A stretch of DNA of 35,741 nt, from assembly GCA_964591375.1 (NCBI GenBank), contig CAZQAU010000020.1, positions 1-35,741 on the forward strand, read 5' to 3'. Made by a program: the position numbers and the translations under genes. The stretch's first letter is position 1. The number at the start of each line of letters is the position of its first letter. Under the pieces are notes generated by a model. It was not told the origin of the DNA. It saw nothing but the letters and a program-made list of their open reading frames with translations, and ran no database searches. The DNA is from CAYYYG01 sp964591375. Lineage in GTDB: Bacteria > Patescibacteriota > Microgenomatia > UBA1406 > GWC2-37-13. This document shows, in pieces, positions 9,385 to 18,417 of this stretch.

Positions 9385-10359
9385 ATGCATACGCATCCTA
9401 GAATTGAAAAGGTATTAAATATCTTTGAACAATTATCCCGATATATTTCAATTACCTTATTTTTTTATATTTTTATATCCCAAATTACTAAATATATATC
9501 ATTGGAGACAGTACATTTTGATGATCGAATGAGCACTCAGCCATATCTAAAATTTATGATTCTAACAGCGCTCTCGACGGGAATTGCGGGCATGATACTG
9601 GCTCATTTTCAAGGAAAAAAATCTTTACTTACCTTTACTTCTTTTCATATTAGAGAAAAAATCGTTCTTATAATGAGTGCTCTATTTTTTAGTATTTTTT
9701 TAATGGGCGATAATCCATCACTACTATATAAATTTTTGATAGTATGTGAAACATTTTTATTAACTTTAATACTGCCTCGGCTGATTGGTTTTTATACTGC
9801 AACGAAAATTAAACATCTAATTGTGGAAAGATCAATGCCGCAGTTAAGTTTTCGCACTGTATTGACGATATGTATCGCATTAACTGTTGTGTCCTTTTCA
9901 GCGTTTGTTTTGTTAAATATAGTCTCAACATACCTTAGTGGACAGGTAATCCGCAATCAGCAAACCAAATCACAGCTTTATATAAAGGCAGTTTCTCCTC
10001 CGAAAACTGCTCATGCAGAAACGATTAATATACTAGGTTACAATTTTGGATGGAGAACTAATGATAAATATAAACTAATGAATGATTTAGGAGAAATTCC
10101 CGTTAGTGAATGGACGAATGAAAAAATTACCTTTGTTGTTCCCTTGCATTTAAAAGAGGGTCTTAATAATTTATGGATACAGAAACCAGACGAAAAAGAT
10201 CCTAAAAAAATTATATTGAGTAATAAAATTCAAATGACTATTGTTTCGCGTTTTAGTCTCTATCCTCTAGAAGATGATCCTTTATGGAAAAGAGCATTGA
10301 AAAAAGCTAATCGCATCCTATTTTTTAAAGTAAAATTTTTAAATAGATTTATATATTAA
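9385..10359 (+). CDS. Membrane protein with extracytoplasmic IPT/TIG-like domain
   Basis: About five membrane segments in residues 15-190 are followed by an extracytoplasmic C-terminal domain (about 200-300). That domain begins with KAVSPPKTAHAETINILGYN, then FGW, a conserved-looking W (SEWTNEKITFVVP) and LKEGLNNLWIQKP; this pattern (turn-rich start, ILGYNFG, a KITFVVP strand, a GLNNLWI strand) resembles an IPT/TIG immunoglobulin-like fold, which usually binds carbohydrate or protein. The tail is basic. I know no named family with this architecture; the assignment of the fold is by eye. It sits directly before the GT39-type gene with a 2-nt gap. Confidence 0.6.
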   Translation: MHTHPRIEKVLNIFEQLSRYISITLFFYIFISQITKYISLETVHFDDRMSTQPYLKFMILTALSTGIAGMILAHFQGKKSLLTFTSFHIREKIVLIMSALFFSIFLMGDNPSLLYKFLIVCETFLLTLILPRLIGFYTATKIKHLIVERSMPQLSFRTVLTICIALTVVSFSAFVLLNIVSTYLSGQVIRNQQTKSQLYIKAVSPPKTAHAETINILGYNFGWRTNDKYKLMNDLGEIPVSEWTNEKITFVVPLHLKEGLNNLWIQKPDEKDPKKIILSNKIQMTIVSRFSLYPLEDDPLWKRALKKANRILFFKVKFLNRFIY

Positions 10360-10361
10360 CT

Positions 10362-11909
10362 ATGAGTATTCTATTATTCTTTACGTTTTTTGTTAGCTTT
10401 GCGTATCGTATATTTGGTTTGTGGAATAACCATCCTTTTTGGGTTGACGAATTTAGCTCAGTAGCACAAGCCAAATTATTGTTACAGTATGGATTACAAG
10501 TATTCACTGATAAAACACTCCTGTTTGATGCTCATAACATTACAACGCATTTTCTTATTGCTACGTCTTTCAAATTATTTGGTATGAGCGAGTTTACAGC
10601 ACGACTTCCCAATGCTTTCTTAGGTGCTATAGTCCCTGTTGCAGTTTTTTTAGTTGCAAAAAAAATATTTGGGAAAAATATAGCACTCTCTGCTATGATC
10701 CTGACTTCATTTTCATATTTTGAAATCGTCTGGTCGAGACAAGCGCGTTCATATATTGGTATGCAGCTGCTTATATTGTTAACTATATATTTTTATCTTT
10801 TTATTCTGGAAAAAAAACAAAAAATTCATTACTATATATATTTCTCTATATGTGTGATATTGGGGATATTAACACACTATTTGTATTTCCTTTTTGTTTT
10901 AGCAATTCCACTCCACGTAATATTATTTTATAAAAAGTTGATATCATGGAAAAAAATTCTCCCGATAATTGTAGTATTTTTATCTGCAGTCATTTTTTTC
11001 TCCATTTCCAGAGCTATAGAATACTTTAAAGATAATTTGGTGATCGTTAATAATCTTTGGTACTATCACTCATTTTTATGGCGTGAATATGGTTTAGTCA
11101 CGTTTCTCGCGGTAATAGGATTAATGATGGGATTTCTAGAACAGCCGAAGAAAATGATATTGCTTTTTTTTCACATAGGCTTTCATCTATTATTCATAGT
11201 ATTTCTTTTTCCTCCATATGTATCTAGATACTTATTGCCTATCTTTCCATATCTTTTTATAGGTATGAGTTATACCATTGTGCGCATCGCCGAATTAATT
11301 AGCTCGAATGTTACATCAATCCTCCCACAAAAATACAACAAAGTCAGTTCACCACTCATAATTAGTTTAATAATATCTTTTGCGATTCTTGCCAATGGGT
11401 ATAAATTCGTCAATAAACCAAAACAGTTTTATTCAGTTAATCACGATTTCCGCGAAATAGCACTTATTGATTACAACCAGGTATATAACCTAATTAAAAC
11501 TAAAGGCCGCTTACATGAAGGAAAAACAGCCGTGGTTGACACATGGGATGCTCGTCTCTATTGGTATTTAGGTCGCAATTTTAAGGGTCGGCATATATTT
11601 CGATGGCAGAATGAAAAGGGTACCGTCAATGGGTTGTCCAAACAGTCTGATTTTATATATAACAAAGAAGGTGAAAAAGTAGTTCCGACTGATCGTGAGG
11701 AGCGATTTATCGGTGAACTCTCAGATTTAAAGAAAACTTTAAAAAAATACCCACGGGGATTCATTTTTATTGATGATGCATCATTGCCCGCGGATGTCTT
11801 AGAATATGTAGAAAAAAACTTTAAAAAAGAACTGTATATAGATCATTATCCGCTTGATGATAATCCATATTCCATATGGCCGGCAACATTATATAGCTGG
11901 GGTGTATAG
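10362..11909 (+). CDS. GT39/PMT-like GT-C glycosyltransferase
   Basis: Polytopic 515-aa protein with about ten membrane helices and the first-loop acidic pair WVDEFSSV (about residue 28), the hallmark catalytic DE of PMT_2/ArnT-like GT-C enzymes. Further family features are FTARLPNAFLG (about 79) and SRQARSYIGM (about 126). Such enzymes use polyprenyl-phosphate sugars on the outer membrane face; the donor could come from the GtrB-like GT2 at 29585. The C-terminal ~130 residues are soluble. It is the last gene of the long operon and converges on a flippase with a 4-nt gap. Confidence 0.82.
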   Translation: MSILLFFTFFVSFAYRIFGLWNNHPFWVDEFSSVAQAKLLLQYGLQVFTDKTLLFDAHNITTHFLIATSFKLFGMSEFTARLPNAFLGAIVPVAVFLVAKKIFGKNIALSAMILTSFSYFEIVWSRQARSYIGMQLLILLTIYFYLFILEKKQKIHYYIYFSICVILGILTHYLYFLFVLAIPLHVILFYKKLISWKKILPIIVVFLSAVIFFSISRAIEYFKDNLVIVNNLWYYHSFLWREYGLVTFLAVIGLMMGFLEQPKKMILLFFHIGFHLLFIVFLFPPYVSRYLLPIFPYLFIGMSYTIVRIAELISSNVTSILPQKYNKVSSPLIISLIISFAILANGYKFVNKPKQFYSVNHDFREIALIDYNQVYNLIKTKGRLHEGKTAVVDTWDARLYWYLGRNFKGRHIFRWQNEKGTVNGLSKQSDFIYNKEGEKVVPTDREERFIGELSDLKKTLKKYPRGFIFIDDASLPADVLEYVEKNFKKELYIDHYPLDDNPYSIWPATLYSWGV

Positions 11910-11913
11910 CAGT

Positions 11914-13167
11914 TTATTGTAACTTTTTAAATCCTGCATAAAAAAGATAGGCGAGCATTATGCTTACGGAAAAATAAATATCAATGAGCATAATAGTTTC
12001 CAACGTTTTGCCAAAAGTAAAAACAGTCCCTATATAAACAACGAACATTATCGGAAGAATTAACGCCCCCATACTTTTACGTGCCAGAAAGTAATTGTTA
12101 ATGTAATTAATAAGTGAGTAGAGAGTTCCAAATATACTGGCATACCCAAGGTAGGGGAGTATTGCATAATATTTTTCTCCAAATAACGTGAGGATAATCG
12201 TTTTTGCGAAAGTACTATAAAAGATAAAGGATATAAAACCAATAATACCCAATAGTGCAATCGATAAATACAAAGTTTTATTATGATTTTCTGATTGTTT
12301 TTTGCTCGAAAAAAATACAAAAGAAACACTGGAAATTGGTCCAATAGCATAAAAAATCATCTTTGCCAGTAATGACCAGGAGCTATAAATACCAGCATCG
12401 TGATCTGAGAAAAAACGTTTTACAAAAATAATATCAAAGTTATTTAGCAAAGTAATACCTAATATTGAAGCTGTGGTGATAAGGAACTGCTTGTTGGTAA
12501 GAATATTTATAAGCTTTCTTTCTAAGGGAGCAGCTGTAAGCTTATTCTTTTTCGCATGAGCTACAAATTCTTTATATATCCATAAAAATGGAATAATATA
12601 GGAAAATAAGAGAAATAACAGCACCACAAATAATCCACTATTAGTATATTTACTGAGAACAGGTCCAATCAATTTAATGCCCGGTGACAGAATAATGACA
12701 AGAGAGTACATGAGAAACATCCGCATACCCTGCGCAAAGGCGCCGTAAATTGAAAACAAAAATAACGCCCAAAACAAGGGAATCAAAAATAAAGAAGCTT
12801 CAACAGAGAGATTCGTAAGATAGGGGATAAACACAGTAATAGCAATACTTAACATCACTATATACCAATATTTTCTAATAGTTTTCCATATAAACTGTTC
12901 GATAATAATGGCAGTACTTCCCGCATTTTCATCCGATTCACTTACTTTTTGCGTTACCACGGTGGTAATAACGGTGAGCGGTACAGATATTATCATCAGA
13001 TAAGCTAAAAGCGCAGTTACTTCCCCATATCCGATAGGACCAAGCAGACGAACAGCAATAAGAGTATAGGCTAAATTAATGATATTGGCCATGTTAAAAC
13101 TGATGACAAAAAATGCTCCACCCCGTATAAATTCATTTTGGAAGACAGACTTTAATTTTTTCTGCAT
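11914..13167 (-). CDS. Polysaccharide flippase (Wzx-like, MOP superfamily)
   Basis: Polytopic protein of 417 aa with about twelve membrane segments and the N-terminal pattern of polysaccharide biosynthesis/oligosaccharide flippases (ARLLGPIGYGEVTALLAY-type sequence, here VRLLGPIGYGEVTALLAYL at about 38-56). It would move lipid-linked sugar units across the inner membrane. It is one of three such proteins in the window. It is transcribed alone on the minus strand, divergent from the flippase at 13257, and its promoter TATACT ends 6 nt before the ATG, predicting a leaderless mRNA. Confidence 0.83.
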   Translation of the reverse strand: MQKKLKSVFQNEFIRGGAFFVISFNMANIINLAYTLIAVRLLGPIGYGEVTALLAYLMIISVPLTVITTVVTQKVSESDENAGSTAIIIEQFIWKTIRKYWYIVMLSIAITVFIPYLTNLSVEASLFLIPLFWALFLFSIYGAFAQGMRMFLMYSLVIILSPGIKLIGPVLSKYTNSGLFVVLLFLLFSYIIPFLWIYKEFVAHAKKNKLTAAPLERKLINILTNKQFLITTASILGITLLNNFDIIFVKRFFSDHDAGIYSSWSLLAKMIFYAIGPISSVSFVFFSSKKQSENHNKTLYLSIALLGIIGFISFIFYSTFAKTIILTLFGEKYYAILPYLGYASIFGTLYSLINYINNYFLARKSMGALILPIMFVVYIGTVFTFGKTLETIMLIDIYFSVSIMLAYLFYAGFKKLQ

Positions 13168-13173
13168 TTATAT

Positions 13174-13179
13174 AGTATA
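13174..13179 (-). promoter_or_regulatory. -10 box of the 11914 flippase
   Basis: Minus-strand TATACT ends 6 nt before the ATG at 13167, so the predicted transcription start coincides with the start codon. No convincing -35 is present at 16-18 nt. Confidence 0.55.
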
Positions 13180-13242
13180 CATTATGAAATTGATATTGTA
13201 TGATAGTTTTTGATACAGCTACCACATCTGATTATTTTTCGC

Positions 13243-13248
13243 TATAAT
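13243..13248 (+). promoter_or_regulatory. -10 box of the 13257 operon
   Basis: TATAAT ends 8 nt before the ATG at 13257 (an overlapping TAATAT ends 6 nt before it). Predicted 5' leader is 0-2 nt. Confidence 0.6.
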
Positions 13249-13256
13249 ATCTATAC

Positions 13257-14450
13257 ATGCTTCGTTCTTTATTTAAACAATCTAGTATATATTTTGTCGC
13301 TTTGGTCGGTGGAAAAGCGCTAACTACTTTAACCTGGATTATCTTCGCACGAATTTTTACTCCGGAAATGACCGGAAGTATCATATTTTTTGTTACTCTG
13401 ATTGAAGTTACCACTTTTATTTCTGACTTTGGCTTAAATCAGTGGTACTTAAAGCACGCCGATGATACAGATGAAAAAAAAGTATATCAGCAGATAATAA
13501 GCACAAGAATTCTCACTCTGATCATTTCTATGATATGCCTTTGTTTCTTCTTATTTATTACAAAAACATTTGTCTCTACTATAACTATTATTTGCATTTT
13601 CGCATTACTGCCTGAAGCATTTTTGTCTATAGGGGATTCATATTATTTAAGAAAAAAACAAAGCTACCGTATCGCACTTAAAGGAATACTTTCAACAATT
13701 TTATTTTTATCAGGTTTATTTATATTAAAAAATAATGTGTCATTTTTAAGTATCGTATCGTTGTATGTTGTATCACGTATAACAATTGCTGCCTGGTACT
13801 TTCCCTGGACATATATAAAGGGAATCACCGTAATGTCTATCACTCAAATGTTAAAAATCCTTTCATCTTCTTCTGCCTATGCACTACTGATTGTTTCATC
13901 ATATCTCTATGCACGAGGTGATAGTTTGATTATCGGCTATATTGCTGGAGCATCTGCATTAAGTTTGTATGGCTTAGCATACCGATATCTTGAAGGATTA
14001 AGTCTGTTTTCTTCTGCATTGACTCAAAATTTATTTCCTATTTCCGCTAAAAAGGCTGGTATTTCCAAGTCCCAGGTATATATAATGACACTTGCGATGG
14101 GTGGAGCGGGCATTATCGTAAGTCTTGGTGTATATATAGCAGCTGATGTTTTAATCATGATATTAGGTCCGCAATATACAACAGCCGTTCCTGTGTTGCG
14201 AATTTTTTCAATCGTTTTATTTTTATTTTTTATAAACGCACCAATTGCGACTGTAGTACAAAGCTCGAAATATGTAAAAAACTTTTTACCCTATGGTATT
14301 GCCAATACTGTGGGAAACTTACTCTTGAACATACTCATCGTCCCAATATATGGTATACAGGGAGCAGCATGGGTAATGGCACTCACTGAAGCGACTGGAT
14401 TTTTCATTAATTTGTATTTCTTAAAAAAAGTCTACAATGAAACAAAATAA
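13257..14450 (+). CDS. Polysaccharide flippase (Wzx-like, MOP superfamily)
   Basis: Second flippase, 397 aa with about twelve membrane segments. The N-terminus includes KALTTLTWIIFARIFTPE (about 20-37), the arginine-containing first loop typical of the Polysacc_synt family. It begins an operon with the double GT2 enzyme and the acetyltransferase: the GT2 start overlaps its last 14 nt. Coupling to those enzymes suggests it exports the glycan they build. Start supported by the -10 box placed just upstream. Confidence 0.83.
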   Translation: MLRSLFKQSSIYFVALVGGKALTTLTWIIFARIFTPEMTGSIIFFVTLIEVTTFISDFGLNQWYLKHADDTDEKKVYQQIISTRILTLIISMICLCFFLFITKTFVSTITIICIFALLPEAFLSIGDSYYLRKKQSYRIALKGILSTILFLSGLFILKNNVSFLSIVSLYVVSRITIAAWYFPWTYIKGITVMSITQMLKILSSSSAYALLIVSSYLYARGDSLIIGYIAGASALSLYGLAYRYLEGLSLFSSALTQNLFPISAKKAGISKSQVYIMTLAMGGAGIIVSLGVYIAADVLIMILGPQYTTAVPVLRIFSIVLFLFFINAPIATVVQSSKYVKNFLPYGIANTVGNLLLNILIVPIYGIQGAAWVMALTEATGFFINLYFLKKVYNETK

Positions 14451-15993
14451 AATTTCTCTCATTATCATCCACTGGAATACATCTGAGCTTCTCAGAAAAC
14501 AGCTTTCACGTCTTGATCATCAACAATTCGAAATCGTGGTGATCGATAATAATTCAAACGATAAGCCTGGCTGGATTACGGATGAATTTCCAAAAATAAT
14601 ATACATACAGAATAAGATTAATAAAGGATACGCTGGCGCATGTAACCAGGGTACGGCAGTAGCAAAAGGTGAATGGCTACTTTTTTTAAATCCTGATGTT
14701 GAAATTACATCAAAACAGATTGAAATGATGATAGACGAAACTGTAGCTGCAGGACTTGATGCCAGTTCTCCAAAACCGGAATCGAAAGATTATCAGAAAC
14801 CTGTTCCAACGTGGTGGAATTTACTTCACGAATTTACGCCATTGAATCGATTTACACGGAGAGACGGAAATAATGGCGTCTCTACATTAACAGGTGGATG
14901 TCTGCTTATAAAGGCGACCGTTTTAAAATCTCTCGGCGGTTGGGATGAACGATTTTTTGTCTGGTTTGAAGACAGCGATCTCACTCAAAGGCTTATTAAT
15001 AATCATTACAAAATTGGCTGGATCGAAAATAAAATCTCTCACATTGGCGGTGTCTCTTTCAAAAATTTAAATCAACAGACGAAACGCGATATATTTTTCC
15101 ATTCCATGGATGTATATGCACATAAACATTTTTCTCTACTAGGACAATTAATAATATCGTATATAAAAAATAAATATACAAAACGAAAGATCTTACCAGC
15201 TCTAAATCCAGGAACAAGTATTACGGTTCCTAATATGAAACCAGACATACTAGAAACTTTTTTTCAAAATAACTCTGAATATATAAAAAAAATTGATGAA
15301 CTAATAATTGTCACAAGCGGAATTGGAGATACCGATATTTGGACATGGCGAAATAAATATCCCCATGTTCGATTTATTGTTCTAAAAAATAATCGGGGTG
15401 TTGCTTCAACGATCAACACGGGATTGAGGGCGTCAACAGAAGAGTGGATCGGGACAGTGAATGATGATACCATTTTGTCTTCTGACTGGATAGAAACATG
15501 TTTGGAATGTGATGCGCCTGACGTTGGAGTATTGAATCCTTTAATCTATCATCCCAATGGCATTATGGAAAGTGCGGGCGTTACTGTACTTAAAAAAGGA
15601 CAAGCCTTTCCTATTAAAGTCATTCCTCTCCACAATAAATGTATAGAAGCTGATGCCGTAAATGGCGCAATAGTTTTATATAAAAATGAAGCGCTGAATA
15701 GAGCTGGTGTCTTTGACGAACGCTTCGGTTCATATCTTGAAGATATAGATCTGTCTCTTCGTATTAAAAGAAATGGTTTTAAAAATATTATCTGTTTGCA
15801 AACTCGTGTAACTCATATTGGACATGCAACTTCTACTCAAACCATTTGGAAAATTAAACCAATGTTAGATTTTAGAAACTGGATCTATGTTATTATAAAA
15901 AATTGGAGTGTGAGTGATCTCCTTTTTAATTTTCCAATTATTATTATCGAAAGAATGAAGAATATATCGGGAATATTAAAAGCGATTAAGTAA
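14437..15993 (+). CDS. Tandem double GT2 glycosyltransferase
   Basis: Two GT-A/GT2 modules in one 518-aa chain. Module 1 (about 5-240): SLIIIHWNTSELL, VVIDNNSND, metal-binding FLNPDVEI, and WFEDSDLTQR as the acceptor/base region. Module 2 (about 285-490): LIIVTSGIGD, NNRGVASTINTGL, metal-binding TVNDDTIL, and SYLEDIDLSLRI. Module 2 lacks the standard first strand-loop motif and starts more loosely, so it may be diverged. Such fusions usually add two consecutive sugars. It overlaps the upstream flippase by 14 nt and lies 1 nt before the acetyltransferase. Confidence 0.85.
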   Translation: MKQNKISLIIIHWNTSELLRKQLSRLDHQQFEIVVIDNNSNDKPGWITDEFPKIIYIQNKINKGYAGACNQGTAVAKGEWLLFLNPDVEITSKQIEMMIDETVAAGLDASSPKPESKDYQKPVPTWWNLLHEFTPLNRFTRRDGNNGVSTLTGGCLLIKATVLKSLGGWDERFFVWFEDSDLTQRLINNHYKIGWIENKISHIGGVSFKNLNQQTKRDIFFHSMDVYAHKHFSLLGQLIISYIKNKYTKRKILPALNPGTSITVPNMKPDILETFFQNNSEYIKKIDELIIVTSGIGDTDIWTWRNKYPHVRFIVLKNNRGVASTINTGLRASTEEWIGTVNDDTILSSDWIETCLECDAPDVGVLNPLIYHPNGIMESAGVTVLKKGQAFPIKVIPLHNKCIEADAVNGAIVLYKNEALNRAGVFDERFGSYLEDIDLSLRIKRNGFKNIICLQTRVTHIGHATSTQTIWKIKPMLDFRNWIYVIIKNWSVSDLLFNFPIIIIERMKNISGILKAIK

Positions 15994-15994
15994 T

Positions 15995-16498
15995 ATGCTA
16001 CACATACTACATACCCTATTTATAAACATAATCTACACATGCAATGCCATATTTTTACGATTACAGGGAGTACACTTTGGAAAAAATTTACAAATTGTTT
16101 CGATATATCGTATCGCAGCTGGAACAAAAATTCGTATTGGAGATAATGTATATATCCGCCGGTTTGTAACACTAGGTGCCGATAGCGGTATCATTATTGG
16201 CAGTAACGTTATTATATCTGATTTTGTTTCCCTAATTTCTGCCGATCATGAATATTCAGATAATAATACACCGATTCGGACACAGGGAATAAAAATAGAA
16301 AAAAAACCGATCATTATATCTGACGATGTCTGGATAGGTGAGAAAGTTACTATTCTAAAAATGGTAAAAATTGGTAAGGGAGCTATAATTGGAGCAGGCT
16401 CAGTTGTAACAAAAGATATTCCGGATTATGCTGTTGCCGCGGGAAACCCAGCCAAGGTTATCAAATACCGCACAAAACCTAATCGAAAAGACGCTTAA
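15995..16498 (+). CDS. Hexapeptide-repeat O-acetyltransferase (Maa/WbbJ-like)
   Basis: Left-handed beta-helix acyltransferase of 167 aa. Hexapeptide turns run through TKIRIGDNVYI, GIIIGSNVIISD and, after the loop, DDVWIGEKVTI and GKGAIIGAGSVVTKDIPDYAV; the AADHEY-type loop (SADHEYSDNN, about 87-96) provides the catalytic His and the C-terminal AAGNPAKVIKYR is the usual helix-capping motif. Known relatives transfer acetyl from acetyl-CoA to sugar hydroxyls. Last gene of the flippase-GT2 operon, so it probably acetylates that glycan. Confidence 0.88.
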   Translation: MLHILHTLFINIIYTCNAIFLRLQGVHFGKNLQIVSIYRIAAGTKIRIGDNVYIRRFVTLGADSGIIIGSNVIISDFVSLISADHEYSDNNTPIRTQGIKIEKKPIIISDDVWIGEKVTILKMVKIGKGAIIGAGSVVTKDIPDYAVAAGNPAKVIKYRTKPNRKDA

Positions 16499-16500
16499 AT

Positions 16501-17307
16501 CTACTTGAATTCAGCAGTAAAATGCAGTTTCATATTCCATATTTCATGAGGTGAAAGCAGGATAGGATCATCATCGATCGTATAATTAACACCGCACACA
16601 GGTTCAAAGCATACAAAGTGAAAATCAGGTTTGTCGACTGGTTGTGACCAGACAACTAAATGGCGGATTTTTTGTTCTTTACTGATTTCCTTAATTTCAA
16701 TATTTCGGGTAGGAAAATGTAATGTAACTTTTTTATCAAACGGATAATTTACATCAGGAGGATTCGTATCCCAATCAATTGTAGTTGCATCAAAATCAGA
16801 TAAACCAGATACGGTAATGTTTTTTTTCATTTGATGTTCAATGTCCCAATATGGATGGATTCCCGGAGAAATAGGCATATCTTTATTATCAAGATTTTCG
16901 ATTGTTAGAGAATACTCAAGTACACCTAAAAGACTCACTGAGACATTGAGTTTTGCTGAGAATTTATACGGATATTCATTCTGCGCCTCGACAGTAAGAT
17001 CTTCTGATTTTAATTCGAGAGAGAGATTTGTTATATCTGAATGGATGATTTTCCATGTGTGATCGCGACCAAAACCATGTTGACGAGTATGTCGCGCTTT
17101 ACCAAAGTAAGGAAATAAAATAGGGATACCACTACGCTTCTTTGTAGAACCGCGATAAAGGATATCAATTAGATTACCGTCGTGCTTTACTTTCCAGCTG
17201 GTAACATATGCGCCTACTGGATCAATAGTTGCTAAAGCATGTTCCGACTCTATAATGTATTCTATCTCCCGACTACCATCTGAATATTGATGTGTATGTT
17301 TATTCAT
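16501..17307 (-). CDS. Aldose 1-epimerase / hexose-6-phosphate mutarotase-like protein
   Basis: Beta-sandwich mutarotase family, 268 aa. Visible signatures are the substrate/catalytic stretch RQHGFGRDHTW (about 91-101), the second histidine region ISPGIHPYWD (about 146-155) and the C-terminal catalytic glutamate in CFEPVCG (about 234-240). These proteins interconvert sugar anomers, in YeaD-type members hexose 6-phosphates. It starts 14 nt after the Gmd stop and is probably co-transcribed with it; the hexokinase homologue lies just beyond Gmd, so a small sugar-activation group is plausible. Confidence 0.82.
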   Translation of the reverse strand: MNKHTHQYSDGSREIEYIIESEHALATIDPVGAYVTSWKVKHDGNLIDILYRGSTKKRSGIPILFPYFGKARHTRQHGFGRDHTWKIIHSDITNLSLELKSEDLTVEAQNEYPYKFSAKLNVSVSLLGVLEYSLTIENLDNKDMPISPGIHPYWDIEHQMKKNITVSGLSDFDATTIDWDTNPPDVNYPFDKKVTLHFPTRNIEIKEISKEQKIRHLVVWSQPVDKPDFHFVCFEPVCGVNYTIDDDPILLSPHEIWNMKLHFTAEFK

Positions 17308-17321
17308 GATAATAAATACAT

Positions 17322-18296
17322 TTACTTCTTTAATCGTTGCATATCTGCATCAACCATCATTTTCACCAGTTCTTCAAATTTAACTTTAGGCTGCCATCCA
17401 AGTACTTTTTTTGCTTTATCGGCTGTTCCTCTCAGTTCATGAACTTCTGCTGGTCTTAAAAACTGTGGATCAACAGATACATGTTTTTCCCAGTCATTAA
17501 TACCAACATGTTTAAAAGCAATGTCAACAAATTCACGTACTGAATGATTCTCACCTGTGGCTACAACATAATCATCAGGATTCTTTTGCTGAAGCATCGC
17601 ATGCATTGCTTCTACATAATCTCCTGCAAATCCCCAATCACGTTTAGCATCAAGATTTCCTAAAAATAATTTGTCAGACAGTCCTAATTTAATTCTGGCT
17701 ACACCATCTGTAATTTTACGAGTAACAAATTGAATTCCTCGAATAGGGGATTCATGATTAAACAGAATACCATTGCACGTATAAAGCTTATAAGATTCTC
17801 TAAAATTTACAGTCATCCAATACGCATATAATTTAGCGATTCCATAAGGACTACGCGGACAAAAATGTGTATTTTCATCCTGAATTCCGTCCTGATGACT
17901 ATTACCAAAAATTTCACTTGTTGATGCTTGATAAAATTTACTTGTAGGTGAGAAAGATTTAATTGCATTTAACAAATAAAGTACGCCTATAGCGTTCACT
18001 TCTGTTGTAAGCTTAGCCATATCCCAAGAACCACCTACAAATGATTGAGCTGCCAAATTGTATACTTCATCTGGGCGAATGCTTTTCATTATGGTGTATA
18101 GGGATGATTCATCAGTCATATCTCCCTGGACATATTCGATATTTTTTGTAATACCTAAGAAATCAAGATTACTAAAATTAGGATTCGAATAACGACGAAT
18201 TAAACCATATACTTTGTAGCCTTTTTCATGAAGTAATTTTGCAATATACGGTCCATCCTGTCCTAAGATTCCTGTGACAAATGCTGTTTTTTTCAT
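17322..18296 (-). CDS. gmd: GDP-mannose 4,6-dehydratase
   Basis: Extended short-chain dehydrogenase that converts GDP-mannose to GDP-4-keto-6-deoxymannose, precursor of GDP-rhamnose, fucose or perosamine. It begins MKKTAFVTGILGQDGPY with the NAD(P)-binding GxxGxxG, has the ASTSEIFG active-site region and the Y-x3-K pair in PRSPYGIAKLYAYWM, plus the Gmd-typical FNHESP and GNLDAKRDWG. I choose the ATG at 18296 (324 aa) rather than the in-frame ATG at 18335, because the family starts at this strand and a TACAAT box ends 10 nt upstream. Downstream enzymes for the keto product are not in the window, except possibly methyltransferases. Confidence 0.92.
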   Translation of the reverse strand: MKKTAFVTGILGQDGPYIAKLLHEKGYKVYGLIRRYSNPNFSNLDFLGITKNIEYVQGDMTDESSLYTIMKSIRPDEVYNLAAQSFVGGSWDMAKLTTEVNAIGVLYLLNAIKSFSPTSKFYQASTSEIFGNSHQDGIQDENTHFCPRSPYGIAKLYAYWMTVNFRESYKLYTCNGILFNHESPIRGIQFVTRKITDGVARIKLGLSDKLFLGNLDAKRDWGFAGDYVEAMHAMLQQKNPDDYVVATGENHSVREFVDIAFKHVGINDWEKHVSVDPQFLRPAEVHELRGTADKAKKVLGWQPKVKFEELVKMMVDADMQRLKK

Positions 18297-18306
18297 ATAA
18301 CTTTCA

Positions 18307-18312
18307 ATTGTA
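18307..18312 (-). promoter_or_regulatory. -10 box of gmd
   Basis: Minus-strand TACAAT ends 10 nt before the chosen ATG at 18296, predicting a leader of about 3 nt. It lies within the perfect palindrome ATTGTACAAT (18307-18316). No clear -35. Confidence 0.45.
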
Positions 18313-18382
18313 CAATACTGGGGTTTAAAATTCATTTAAAAATCATAAAAATTAGCCTTAAAAACATATGCAATCAAGCAGC

Positions 18383-18411
18383 TTGACCTGTAAACCTGAA
18401 CGTACTACACT
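18383..18411 (+). promoter_or_regulatory. Promoter of the hexokinase-like gene
   Basis: TTGACC (18383-18388) and TACACT (18406-18411) are separated by 17 nt. The -10 ends 6 nt before the ATG at 18418, so the predicted +1 is the A of the start codon. Confidence 0.7.
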
Positions 18412-18417
18412 ATAGGT

